Of a DNA stretch of 63,719 nucleotides, positions 55,890 to 63,719 are shown one piece after another; the first letter of the stretch is position 1, and each line of letters opens with the position of its first letter. The position numbers were made by a program, and so were the translations under genes. This DNA comes from a virus, in IMG/VR virus record IMGVR_UViG_3300027969_000100, positions 1 through 63,719 of that record, one strand, 5' to 3'. The notes beneath the pieces are model-generated. The model did no database searches, was not told the DNA's origin, and saw only the letters and a list, made by a program, of their open reading frames with translations.

Positions 55890-58800
55890 ATGGCAAAGAT
55901 AAGTACATACCCCATTCTTTCTACCCCTACCCTCAATGACCTGCTCATAGGTACAGATGTAGAAAACCTAAATATCACCAAAAACTTTTCTATTGGAGAT
56001 ATCGCCAGCTTTATTGTTGGCGGTAGTTATGTTCCATACGTTGGTGCAACTGGCAACGTAAACTTAGGGGCTTTTAATATCACCTCCTCTTCATTTATTG
56101 TTGGTGGAGGATTAGCCACTCAGTTTTTAAAGGCTAATGGTACGCTTGACTCAACAGTCTATCAGCCTGCTGGCAACTATATCACTCAGCTTTCAGGAGA
56201 GGCAACTGCTTCAGGGCCAGGTAATGCAACTGTTACACTTAGCAATTCCGCTGTAATAAATAAAGTATTAACAGGTCTTACTATTACAGGTAATGCAATT
56301 GTTGCAACTGACAGCATACTTACTGCATTTGGTAAAGTACAAAATCAAATCAATACGCTTGTTGGCGGTGTTCAGTACAAAGGTACGTGGAACGCAGCGA
56401 CTAATGTACCAGCTTTAGTAAGCTCTGTAGGTATTTCAGGTAACTATTATGTAGTAAGTGTAGCAGGCAATACAAATCTTAATGGGATTACCGATTGGAA
56501 TCTTGGTGATTGGGCCATCTTTAACGGTTCAGCTTGGGAGAAGGTTGATAATACTGATGCGGTCATAAGTGTCAATGGTCAGGTTGGGGCTGTTGTGCTT
56601 ACAACAACTAATATTAGTGAGGGCACTAATCTGTACTTTACTAATTCACGTGCTAGGACTGCAATAAATTTAACAACCACTGGTAACAGTGGAGCAGCTA
56701 CGTATAACAACACAAATGGGTTCTTTAATATCCCTGAGTATACTTTATCAGGTCTTGGCGGAGTTCCTTTAACAAGACAGCTAACTATTAATGGTACAGC
56801 ATTTGACTTATCAGCAAATAGAAGTTGGAGTGTGGGTACAGTTACGTCAATTGCCACAACTGGACCGCTTACAGGGGGTACAATTACTGGTTCTGGCACA
56901 ATTGGAATTACGCAGGCAGGAGCAAGCTCAGATGGATACTTGTCTAGTACTGACTGGAATACATTCAACAATAAGCAGAACGCATTAACTAATCCTATAA
57001 CAGGGACTGGTACGATTTTTACTTTGCCCATGTGGGGTGGTGCTACATCTTTGATCGATAGCCCACTATCCTATGGCTCAAATAACTTTAATTTTCAATA
57101 TAATAGCGCAACCGGTGGTACGGTAACTTTTACGAATAGTGGATTGACTGCTTACGCATACACTATACAGATGAACAACTTCGGTTCTCCGAGGTCAACT
57201 GTTCATAGCTATACTGATGGGGTTGTCATTCAATCTATAGCCGGCACTCAGGTATCTAGACTATTTGCTAATGGAAACTTGATTCTAGGAACAGGGACTG
57301 CTGACAATGGACACAAGCTTGAGATAATTGGGAGCCTGTATGTAAATACAATTACCAATGCAACCGTTGATACTGACAGATTTATTGTAAGTGATGGAGG
57401 GGTTATTAAGTATAGGACAGGCACTGAATTACGCTCAGATATTGGCGCAGGCATAGGTTCTGTTACAAGTGTAGGACTTAGTATGCCTTCAGCATTTAGT
57501 GTCGCTAACAGTCCTATAACAGGCGCAGGAACTATTGCTGTAACAGGCGCAGGTAGTGCCTCTCAGTATGTTAGAGGAGATGGCACATTGGCTGACTTTC
57601 CTACAAATACAGGAGGAGGCTCATCAGTTAGTTACTACCTAAACGGATCTGTTAGTCAGGGGACTATTGGTGGTGTTGCTTACAGAGAGCTAAGCAAGAT
57701 TCCTATTTTTGGAGCAGGCACAGATATAAGTATTGCTGCTGATGGGTACATTGCTTCTTTTATTACTGATGCTGGTGACCCTGCGTTGCTTAATATCCCA
57801 GCTGGAAACTGGAACTTTGAAACTTATTTTAGTGCTTCAAGTGGTGGAGGCACCCCTTCATTTTATGTGGAGCTGTACAGATATGATGGAGCTATATTTA
57901 CTCTTATTGCATCAAGCGTTGGTACTCCTGAGTTAATTTCTTTTGGAACAAATATACAGCCATACTTTTCTACTCTTGCTGTTCCTCAAACTGCTTTAGC
58001 ATTAACAGATAGACTTGCTATTCGATACTATGTTATTCATGATGGCCGTACAATTACTCTTCATACAGAAGATAATCACTTGTGTCAAGTTGTTACTACG
58101 TTCTCTAATGGATTAACGGCATTGAATGGATTGACCGCACAGGTTCAATACTTTCAGGTAGGTACTTCAGGAACGGACTTTGCTATCTCAAGTGCAACTA
58201 ATATTCATACCTTCAATATCCCTACTGCTTCAGCTACAAATCGAGGGGCTTTGAGTAGTGCTGATTGGACAACTTTTAACAATAAACAGAATGCTTTAAC
58301 AAACCCAATCACGGGCACAGGTGTATCAGGACAAGTAGCTTATTGGAATGGGACTAATTCGCAAACGGGAAGCAATAACCTATTTTGGGATAATACAAAT
58401 ATAAAACTTGGAATAGGTACAAACACACCTGAAGGAACAGGTTTGACAGTTGCAGGTGGAGGGGTTTTAATTAGCCTTGATTCGGGTGCTGCTAGAAAAG
58501 TATTAGAACTTTATGCTACAAGTACGGGGGCAAAAGTATCTTCTACTTATGTCGGTGCTTCATCTTATGGTAGTTTAGAATTATTAACTTCAAATGTGCC
58601 AAGGCTTACAATAGCGGACACGGGCGGTGTAACTTTGACAGGTGCTTTGAACGGGACTAGTGCTAGTTTTAGTGGATTGCTAACTGCAATCCCAACAGCA
58701 ACAACTTTGGTAAGAGCAGCTACTTTTGGCAATACTTCAACAAATGCTTTATCTGCTGCATCTATTGGTTTTAATTTAGGTGGTGGTGATTTTGGTGCAA

Positions 58801-60404
58801 TAGAGGTAGGTTACAATAGCAATAGTCCATATATGGATTTAAAAGTAGGTGCTTCATTGACTCAATCATTAAGACTAGCCTCCACAGGCGCAGCTACCTT
58901 TTCAAGCAGCGTGAACCTAGGAACAAATGCAAATGGAGCGGATACGGCTTTACTAAATATCAAGCAGGCAGGGACATCCTACAATAATGGTATCTACATA
59001 GAAAGAGGCGGTGAGAGAAACGGCTACCATATGTATATCGGTGGTGCATTGGATTCGCTTACTTTTAGAAGGAACTACTTTGGCACTCAATCTGATGTAA
59101 TGTCCTTAACTAGAGACGGCAACGTAGGCATCGGCACGGCTAGTCCAGATGTGACAGGTTTTGGGTGGAGAACATTAACTATAAAAGGAGGCAATAATTC
59201 AGGTGATGCAGGTGTTTTAGAATTACAAAGCCCCACAACAACAGGTGCAGCTAATCTTGGTATAATTGCATTTTTAGATGGTTCAAATAGAAATGCTCAA
59301 ATAGCAGGACAAAGAGATGGAGCTACTAATAGTGGTGCATTAAGTTTTACAACTTGGAATGCAGGAACAGGCAGCGAACGAATGCGCATCACTTCCGCAG
59401 GAAACATAGGCATCGGCACGACTAGTCCTCAAGCAAAACTTGAAGTAAAACAAACTGCTAGTGAAATACCTTTTATAATTGATTCAAGTAGTGATTCAAA
59501 TGCAGCCTATACACTATACCAAGTTAATGGAAGCGGAGGTTGGGAAACGGGAATGTCTAATGCAGCGGATGGTTATAAATACCTTTTTTCCTATGGTGCT
59601 TTTGGAACTGCAAACTCAAAGGTAGCAATCACAAACACAGGCAACGTAGGCATCGGCACGGCTAGTCCTTCGGGTTCTTATTCTTTAACATTAGCAGGGA
59701 ATGCTAGTTCAACTACAGGAGGAATAAATTTAAGACAAAATACAACAGATACCTTATATATTGGAAATCCCTCTGTTGCTAATACTACTGATATTGAAAT
59801 TTGGAATCCTAGAGATGGATATTTAAGATTTGCTACCAACAACACCGAACGAATGCGCATCACTTCGGGGGGGGATGTTGTTACATTTGGAGCATTTAGG
59901 GCTTACAATACTTTTTTTGGTATTAGTAATTCAACAGGTTCAACACCTTATGGATTTTTTGGTAGAAGAGGATCAGCTACAGGTAGTGGTAATGACATGA
60001 CAATATTTGCCGAATCAGGTCTTGGAATTTATACTTATACAAATGGTGGTGTTTCACCAGCAGGACCTTTTGTAGCATCAGGAGGAACTTCTTGGACAAA
60101 TGGTTCATCAGATATTAGAAAGAAAAAGAATTTTGAAACAACTCAGGGATTGGCTGAAATTTTACAAATTGAACCTATCAAATATCATTTTAATGAAGAT
60201 GAAGATGATTCTAAAAAAAGGTTAGGATTTAAAGCACAAAATTTATTAGATATAATCCCTGAGATGGTATCTGAAACAGGTGAATTAGCTGAAGATGGAA
60301 CTAGCTATTTAACTATAACCCCTGATTATATTTTGCCTATATTAGTCAAAGCAATACAAGAACTTAAAACAGAAATAGATTCACTTAAAAACCAAATCAA
60401 ATGA
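55890..60404 (+). CDS. Long tail fibre with C-terminal S74 chaperone domain
   Basis: The annotated product has 1504 residues. The N-terminus (LLIGTDVENLNITKNFSIGD) is the adaptor-like segment shared with the gene at 1169. Two copies of SSxDWxTFNNKQNALTNPI lie near residues 350 and 788, and three GNxGIGTxSP repeats near 1078, 1170 and 1252. The S74 domain starts near 1407 with SSDIRKKK (Ser and Lys as in the self-cleaving family) and ends in a coiled coil. Residues after about 1326 (59869 on) probably belong to another phage, because of the 127-bp overlap; the alternative C-terminus is at 1-618. Confidence 0.85.
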   Translation: MAKISTYPILSTPTLNDLLIGTDVENLNITKNFSIGDIASFIVGGSYVPYVGATGNVNLGAFNITSSSFIVGGGLATQFLKANGTLDSTVYQPAGNYITQLSGEATASGPGNATVTLSNSAVINKVLTGLTITGNAIVATDSILTAFGKVQNQINTLVGGVQYKGTWNAATNVPALVSSVGISGNYYVVSVAGNTNLNGITDWNLGDWAIFNGSAWEKVDNTDAVISVNGQVGAVVLTTTNISEGTNLYFTNSRARTAINLTTTGNSGAATYNNTNGFFNIPEYTLSGLGGVPLTRQLTINGTAFDLSANRSWSVGTVTSIATTGPLTGGTITGSGTIGITQAGASSDGYLSSTDWNTFNNKQNALTNPITGTGTIFTLPMWGGATSLIDSPLSYGSNNFNFQYNSATGGTVTFTNSGLTAYAYTIQMNNFGSPRSTVHSYTDGVVIQSIAGTQVSRLFANGNLILGTGTADNGHKLEIIGSLYVNTITNATVDTDRFIVSDGGVIKYRTGTELRSDIGAGIGSVTSVGLSMPSAFSVANSPITGAGTIAVTGAGSASQYVRGDGTLADFPTNTGGGSSVSYYLNGSVSQGTIGGVAYRELSKIPIFGAGTDISIAADGYIASFITDAGDPALLNIPAGNWNFETYFSASSGGGTPSFYVELYRYDGAIFTLIASSVGTPELISFGTNIQPYFSTLAVPQTALALTDRLAIRYYVIHDGRTITLHTEDNHLCQVVTTFSNGLTALNGLTAQVQYFQVGTSGTDFAISSATNIHTFNIPTASATNRGALSSADWTTFNNKQNALTNPITGTGVSGQVAYWNGTNSQTGSNNLFWDNTNIKLGIGTNTPEGTGLTVAGGGVLISLDSGAARKVLELYATSTGAKVSSTYVGASSYGSLELLTSNVPRLTIADTGGVTLTGALNGTSASFSGLLTAIPTATTLVRAATFGNTSTNALSAASIGFNLGGGDFGAIEVGYNSNSPYMDLKVGASLTQSLRLASTGAATFSSSVNLGTNANGADTALLNIKQAGTSYNNGIYIERGGERNGYHMYIGGALDSLTFRRNYFGTQSDVMSLTRDGNVGIGTASPDVTGFGWRTLTIKGGNNSGDAGVLELQSPTTTGAANLGIIAFLDGSNRNAQIAGQRDGATNSGALSFTTWNAGTGSERMRITSAGNIGIGTTSPQAKLEVKQTASEIPFIIDSSSDSNAAYTLYQVNGSGGWETGMSNAADGYKYLFSYGAFGTANSKVAITNTGNVGIGTASPSGSYSLTLAGNASSTTGGINLRQNTTDTLYIGNPSVANTTDIEIWNPRDGYLRFATNNTERMRITSGGDVVTFGAFRAYNTFFGISNSTGSTPYGFFGRRGSATGSGNDMTIFAESGLGIYTYTNGGVSPAGPFVASGGTSWTNGSSDIRKKKNFETTQGLAEILQIEPIKYHFNEDEDDSKKRLGFKAQNLLDIIPEMVSETGELAEDGTSYLTITPDYILPILVKAIQELKTEIDSLKNQIK
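59118..59668 (+). repeat. 29-bp exact direct repeats inside the tail-fibre gene
   Basis: GGCAACGTAGGCATCGGCAC plus nine more bases is identical at 59118-59146 and 59640-59668, with a diverged third copy near 59400. They encode the GNVGIGTASP repeat and offer sites for recombination between fibre genes. Confidence 0.8.
59742..59868 (+). repeat. 127-bp exact direct repeat, copy 2 (partner 1-127)
   Basis: See copy 1. The match begins exactly at window base 1 and ends at the first differing base, 59869. Confidence 0.95.
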
Positions 60405-60541
60405 AAATTACCCTAACAGAAGACCAAATCAAAATGCTTGAAGCATGGGCACAAGAACTGCCTACCAAGTACGGGATGTCCTTTATCCAATTCCTAGCCC
60501 AACAGGTTCAGGAGCAGAACCCGAAGGAAGAAACAGAATAA
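60401..60541 (+). CDS. Small protein downstream of the tail fibre, 46 aa (intact copy)
   Basis: ATG 60401 overlaps the fibre stop as ATGA. The product starts MKITLTEDQIKMLEAWAQEL and ends acidic. It is the complete version of the broken copy at 1093-1161. The tight coupling suggests a fibre-associated peptide. Confidence 0.65.
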   Translation: MKITLTEDQIKMLEAWAQELPTKYGMSFIQFLAQQVQEQNPKEETE

Positions 60542-60845
60542 CAAATGGGGAATCAAATCGATTCCCCTAACCTTTAAAATACCTAATCAGATCATACTTG
60601 ACGCAGATGTCAAACCTTTAAAGAAACAATTAAAGGAGGCAACGCTTGAACTCCAAGCAGCTAGGCAAAAGTTTGGGGATCTAAGTACGGAAGCCGTTGA
60701 AGCAGCAAAGAAAGTAGCAGGGATCAAGGATAGCATACAAGATGCAAATGAACAGGCTCAGCTATTCGATCCGGGTAAGCGATTCCAAGCGTTAACAAGC
60801 GCAGCAAGTTTAGCAGCCGGGGCAGTTGGTGCAGTTCAGGGAGCA

Positions 60846-62651
60846 ATGGGTTTATTCGGTGCTGAATCTGAAGATGTCCAGAAAGCCCTTTTGAAGGTAC
60901 AGTCTGCGATGGCTTTATCGCAGGGTTTATCACAGCTTGCGGATCTAGGAAAGGTCACAGATCAGCTAAAATCATCCTTTAAGGGATTGATAGGAACTAC
61001 TGCGCAGAAGACAGCAGCTACTACAGCAGATACGGCAGCAACAGGAGCAAATGCAGTAGCCAATACAGCACAGGCAGCAGCTACAAATGCATCTTCCCTA
61101 GCAAGTAAGGCAGCAGCAATATCTATGAAAGTTCTTAGAGGGGCTTTGATTTCTCTGGGTATTCCTGCTTTGGTACTTGGATTAATTTCTTTGGTGCAAA
61201 ACTTTGGTGCTATCAAAGATGCGGTCTTAAATTTATTGCCCGGTCTAAAAGGATTTTCGGATACGATCGGTAATTTAGTACAAGGGGTTACGGATTTCTT
61301 CGGAGTCACTAGCAAAGCAAACAGGGAACTTGAGGCACTAGGGAAGACCAATCAAAAGATAAACGAAGAAACAGGAAATCGGATCAAAATATTATCTGCA
61401 CAAGGCGGTAAGGAAAGCGAGATCTATCAGCTTAGAGTTAAGCAGATAGAAAGCGAATTGAATCTACTTGAACAAACTAATAAAGCAAAAGGTAAACTTT
61501 CTGAGGAAGAACTAAAAAGACAAAAGGAACTTCAGACGGAAAGAACAGTAGAAGCATATACCTATTTAAAAAATAGACAAGATCAGGAAAAAGCAGCAGC
61601 GGAAAAGCAGGCAGCAGAGGCGAAGTCCAGAGCAGAAAAGGCAAAGGCTGAACAGGATAGAATTAATGAAGAAAAACTAGCAGCAGAAAAGAAACTTGCT
61701 GAGGAACAAAAAGAACTGCAAGAAAAAACGGCAGCGGAAGATAAGGAATTCCAAAAGCGAATAAATGAGATTCTGCTTGAATCAAGGCTTGCAGCGATCA
61801 AAGATGAAAACGATAGAGTTCGGGCAGAATTAATTGCACAACAGGAACAGGAACTTGCAGATCTAGCAGAAGATACCAAGCTTAGGGCAGATCAAAAACT
61901 AGCCATTCAAAAGCAGCTTGAGATTCGAAACAAAGAAGAACTAGATGCGCTTGAATTGACATTTGCGGAAGCAGATGCCATCAAAAAACTTGATGAACTA
62001 GATGCCCAAATGAAAGAGGCAGATGATAATTTGAATTTAGAAAGAAGTCTGCTAGATGAAAAGGATGCCCTACTTAAAGAATACTATGATAAAAATTTAA
62101 TTTCAGATATTGAATACACGCAAGGAATAAAAGAAAATTCAGATGCAAGAATAGCCATAGATAAGGCAGAATACGATTTAAAAATATCTCAGGCACAGGC
62201 TGCATCTCAATTACTTGGATCACTTTCTGAATTGGCAGGAAAAAGAACGGCAGCAGGAAAGGCACTAGGAATAGCTGAAGCAATTATCAATACTTCTGTG
62301 GGTGTTACTCAGGCATTAAAGCAGGAATCTGTTTTGCCTTCCCCTTTTGATGTAGTAGCGAAGGTAGCAAATATTGCTACTATTTTGGCATCAGGCTTAA
62401 AAGCGGTTAAAGCAATTACGGCAGTCAATGTTCCCGGTGGCGGAGGCGGTGGAGGAGGCGCAGCTTTCCCATCTATTTCAGCATCAGCACCAAGCGGAGG
62501 TAGTCAAGTCCCTACAATTGGATCTAGCCCGGTTACTGCCTTGGGAACTATGATGCAGAATCAGACTCCAATCAAAGCGTATGTGGTAGAAAGTGAAGTG
62601 ACAGGAACGCAAAAGCGAGTAGCGGATATTGAACGAAGGGCAGGATTTTAA
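60846..62651 (+). CDS. Tail tape-measure-like protein (start uncertain, coding extends upstream)
   Basis: From the first ATG the protein has 601 residues, but the same frame stays open from 60498 and reads convincingly as protein (DADVKPLKKQLKEATLELQA) from about 60600. No ATG, GTG or TTG exists in that stretch, so the true start is hidden. The protein has an alanine-rich region, a hydrophobic segment (ALISLGIPALVLGLISLV), a long Lys/Glu/Ala coiled coil and a Gly-rich tail ending PIKAYVVESEVTGTQKRVAD. This is typical of tape-measure proteins of long-tailed Bacteroidota phages and prophages. It does not fit the short-tailed module earlier in the window. Confidence 0.7.
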   Translation: MGLFGAESEDVQKALLKVQSAMALSQGLSQLADLGKVTDQLKSSFKGLIGTTAQKTAATTADTAATGANAVANTAQAAATNASSLASKAAAISMKVLRGALISLGIPALVLGLISLVQNFGAIKDAVLNLLPGLKGFSDTIGNLVQGVTDFFGVTSKANRELEALGKTNQKINEETGNRIKILSAQGGKESEIYQLRVKQIESELNLLEQTNKAKGKLSEEELKRQKELQTERTVEAYTYLKNRQDQEKAAAEKQAAEAKSRAEKAKAEQDRINEEKLAAEKKLAEEQKELQEKTAAEDKEFQKRINEILLESRLAAIKDENDRVRAELIAQQEQELADLAEDTKLRADQKLAIQKQLEIRNKEELDALELTFAEADAIKKLDELDAQMKEADDNLNLERSLLDEKDALLKEYYDKNLISDIEYTQGIKENSDARIAIDKAEYDLKISQAQAASQLLGSLSELAGKRTAAGKALGIAEAIINTSVGVTQALKQESVLPSPFDVVAKVANIATILASGLKAVKAITAVNVPGGGGGGGGAAFPSISASAPSGGSQVPTIGSSPVTALGTMMQNQTPIKAYVVESEVTGTQKRVADIERRAGF

Positions 62652-62662
62652 TACTTAGAGAT

Positions 62663-63719
62663 ATGGATAAATTACCACTATATAAAATGTTTATCGCTGA
62701 CGATATCGATGGCGAAGAAGAAGTAGATTTTGTAGCCTTGGTAGAAAGCCCGGCAATACAGAGAAACTTTTTAGCCTTTGGAGATCAATTTGTAGAACCA
62801 ACACAGGGCGAAAGCAAAAATGACTTTATGCCTAGATGCATCGAGTATGTAATTAATGAGGGTAAGGAATCAGAACAGGCGGTAGCTATCTGCTCAAGTT
62901 TATGGGAGCAGCACTTTGCAGGTACAAAAATATCATTTGATTATGATGATACTCTAAGCACTCAAAGAGGTAAAGAATTAGCTATCCAAAAAATTGATGC
63001 AGGTGAAATTGTATACATAATTTCTGCAAGATCTCAGAAAGAGAATTTGATTCCTGTAGCCAATGAACTAGGAATACCTTTGGATCGTGTTTATGCTGTA
63101 GGTAGTAATTCCGCTAAAATTGATAAGATCAAAGAACTAGGAATATCCAAGCATTACGATAATAATGCAGAAGTGATTTCTAAACTTGGAAGCATAGGTG
63201 AAAAATTTCTTGAAGTAAAGATCTTATGCAAAGAATGTGGCCATTCATGGGACTATCAAGAAGGCGGTGAAGATCCGTATACCTGTCACATGTGCGGGGG
63301 TAAAGAGAAATTTGAAAGCTATAATGACTACCCACAAAGCGCAAAGGATAATGCAGAAAAAGGCATCCGTTTAAATGAGGCGATTGGTAATCGATGCGCT
63401 ACTCAGGTGGGCAAGGTTCGAGCGCAGCAGATCATGAATGGTGAGAACCTATCAATGAATACGATAAAAAGAACCTATTCCTATTTGAGCAGGGCTGCTG
63501 AATATTACAATCCAGATGACACAGAAGCCTGCGGGACTATCAGCTATCTTCTATGGGGTGGTGAGCCTATGCTTAGATGGGCAGAAAGCAAAATGAATCA
63601 AGAAGAATTTAGTGCGCATCTATCCTTCGCAGTTCAGGATGAAGATCAAAGAATTGTATCCGGGCCGTTAATGATCGCAGATCTACCGATCTACAGAAGG
63701 GACGAAGATGGGGAATACT
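62663..63719 (+). CDS. HAD-like / zinc ribbon / XkdF-type prohead protease fusion (3' end outside window)
   Basis: The frame is open from ATG 62663 to the window end (352 codons). Residues 1-40 resemble the start of XkdF-like head proteins (FVALVESPAIQRNFLAF). At 91-98 FDYDDTLS is HAD motif I, with YIISAR and later KHYDNNAEVI as further HAD-like parts. C189, C192, C208 and C211 make a zinc ribbon. The part from about 220 (YNDYPQSAKDNA, NRCATQVGKVRAQQI, ACGTISYLLWGG) is a domain I remember from prophage head-maturation proteins. The XkdF-type protease segment follows (SFAVQDEDQRIVSGPLMIAD). It supports a long-tailed phage origin for the right end. Confidence 0.7.
   Translation, partial: MDKLPLYKMFIADDIDGEEEVDFVALVESPAIQRNFLAFGDQFVEPTQGESKNDFMPRCIEYVINEGKESEQAVAICSSLWEQHFAGTKISFDYDDTLSTQRGKELAIQKIDAGEIVYIISARSQKENLIPVANELGIPLDRVYAVGSNSAKIDKIKELGISKHYDNNAEVISKLGSIGEKFLEVKILCKECGHSWDYQEGGEDPYTCHMCGGKEKFESYNDYPQSAKDNAEKGIRLNEAIGNRCATQVGKVRAQQIMNGENLSMNTIKRTYSYLSRAAEYYNPDDTEACGTISYLLWGGEPMLRWAESKMNQEEFSAHLSFAVQDEDQRIVSGPLMIADLPIYRRDEDGEY

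Noticed and set aside
61583-61879. Minus-strand Ser/Ala/Cys-rich frame
   Set aside because: Shadow of the Lys/Glu/Ala coiled coil of the tape-measure gene.

Overview
The window reads as nearly all of a lytic-looking tailed phage of the Bacteroidota, followed by about 3.9 kb that probably belongs to a different phage. Three things point to Bacteroidota. Genes are preceded again and again by the box TAnnTTTG (mostly TATATTTG), the -7 element of Bacteroidota sigma factors. Leaders are A-rich without clear Shine-Dalgarno sites. The terminase, portal, major capsid and P22-gp10-like stabilisation proteins look, from memory and without any search, like those of crAss-like and related short-tailed Bacteroidota phages. 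I see no integrase, lysogeny repressor, DNA polymerase or RNA polymerase.

Layout. (1) 1-618 is the C-terminal end of a tail fibre, followed by an HNH gene and small genes. (2) 1.2-30.8 kb, plus strand, is the virion module: a double GroES-like protein, terminase, GIY-YIG endonuclease, portal, scaffold-like protein, capsid, connector and tail proteins, internal proteins and a 2782-residue giant protein. (3) 45.7-30.8 kb, minus strand, is a tightly overlapping block of about 40 genes. It carries primase-helicase, SNF2-type helicase, SSB-like protein, recombination nuclease and annealing protein, VRR-NUC nuclease, two DnaA-domain-IV-like proteins, two cytosine methyltransferases and many tiny genes, several under 60 codons. 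(4) 45.66-46.17 kb is a gene-free divergent region with tandem DnaA-box-like repeats and is my candidate replication origin. (5) 46.2-60.4 kb, mainly plus strand, holds GroEL, GroES, small basic proteins, a lysis cassette (holin candidates, a PAS membrane protein, an M15 peptidase) and a long tail fibre. (6) 60.4-63.7 kb has a tape-measure-like protein and a HAD/zinc-ribbon/XkdF head-protease fusion, which suit a long-tailed phage and not the short-tailed set above.

Assembly. The first 127 bases equal 59742-59868 exactly and in the same reading frame. 127 is a common de Bruijn k-mer length. Joining 59868 to 128 gives an uninterrupted 1489-residue tail fibre and a circle of 59,741 bp. On this reading 59869-63719 is an alternative graph branch, probably another phage sharing the fibre segment.

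How the parts work together. The minus block would act early: origin firing with host polymerase, recombination and methylation against restriction. The plus modules would then build virions with help from phage-coded chaperonin parts. Small basic proteins may condense DNA, and the lysis cassette ends the cycle. Most interesting are the three chaperonin-related genes, a long nested reading frame inside a methyltransferase gene, a duplicated two-part intergenic element and the PAS protein in the lysis cassette.
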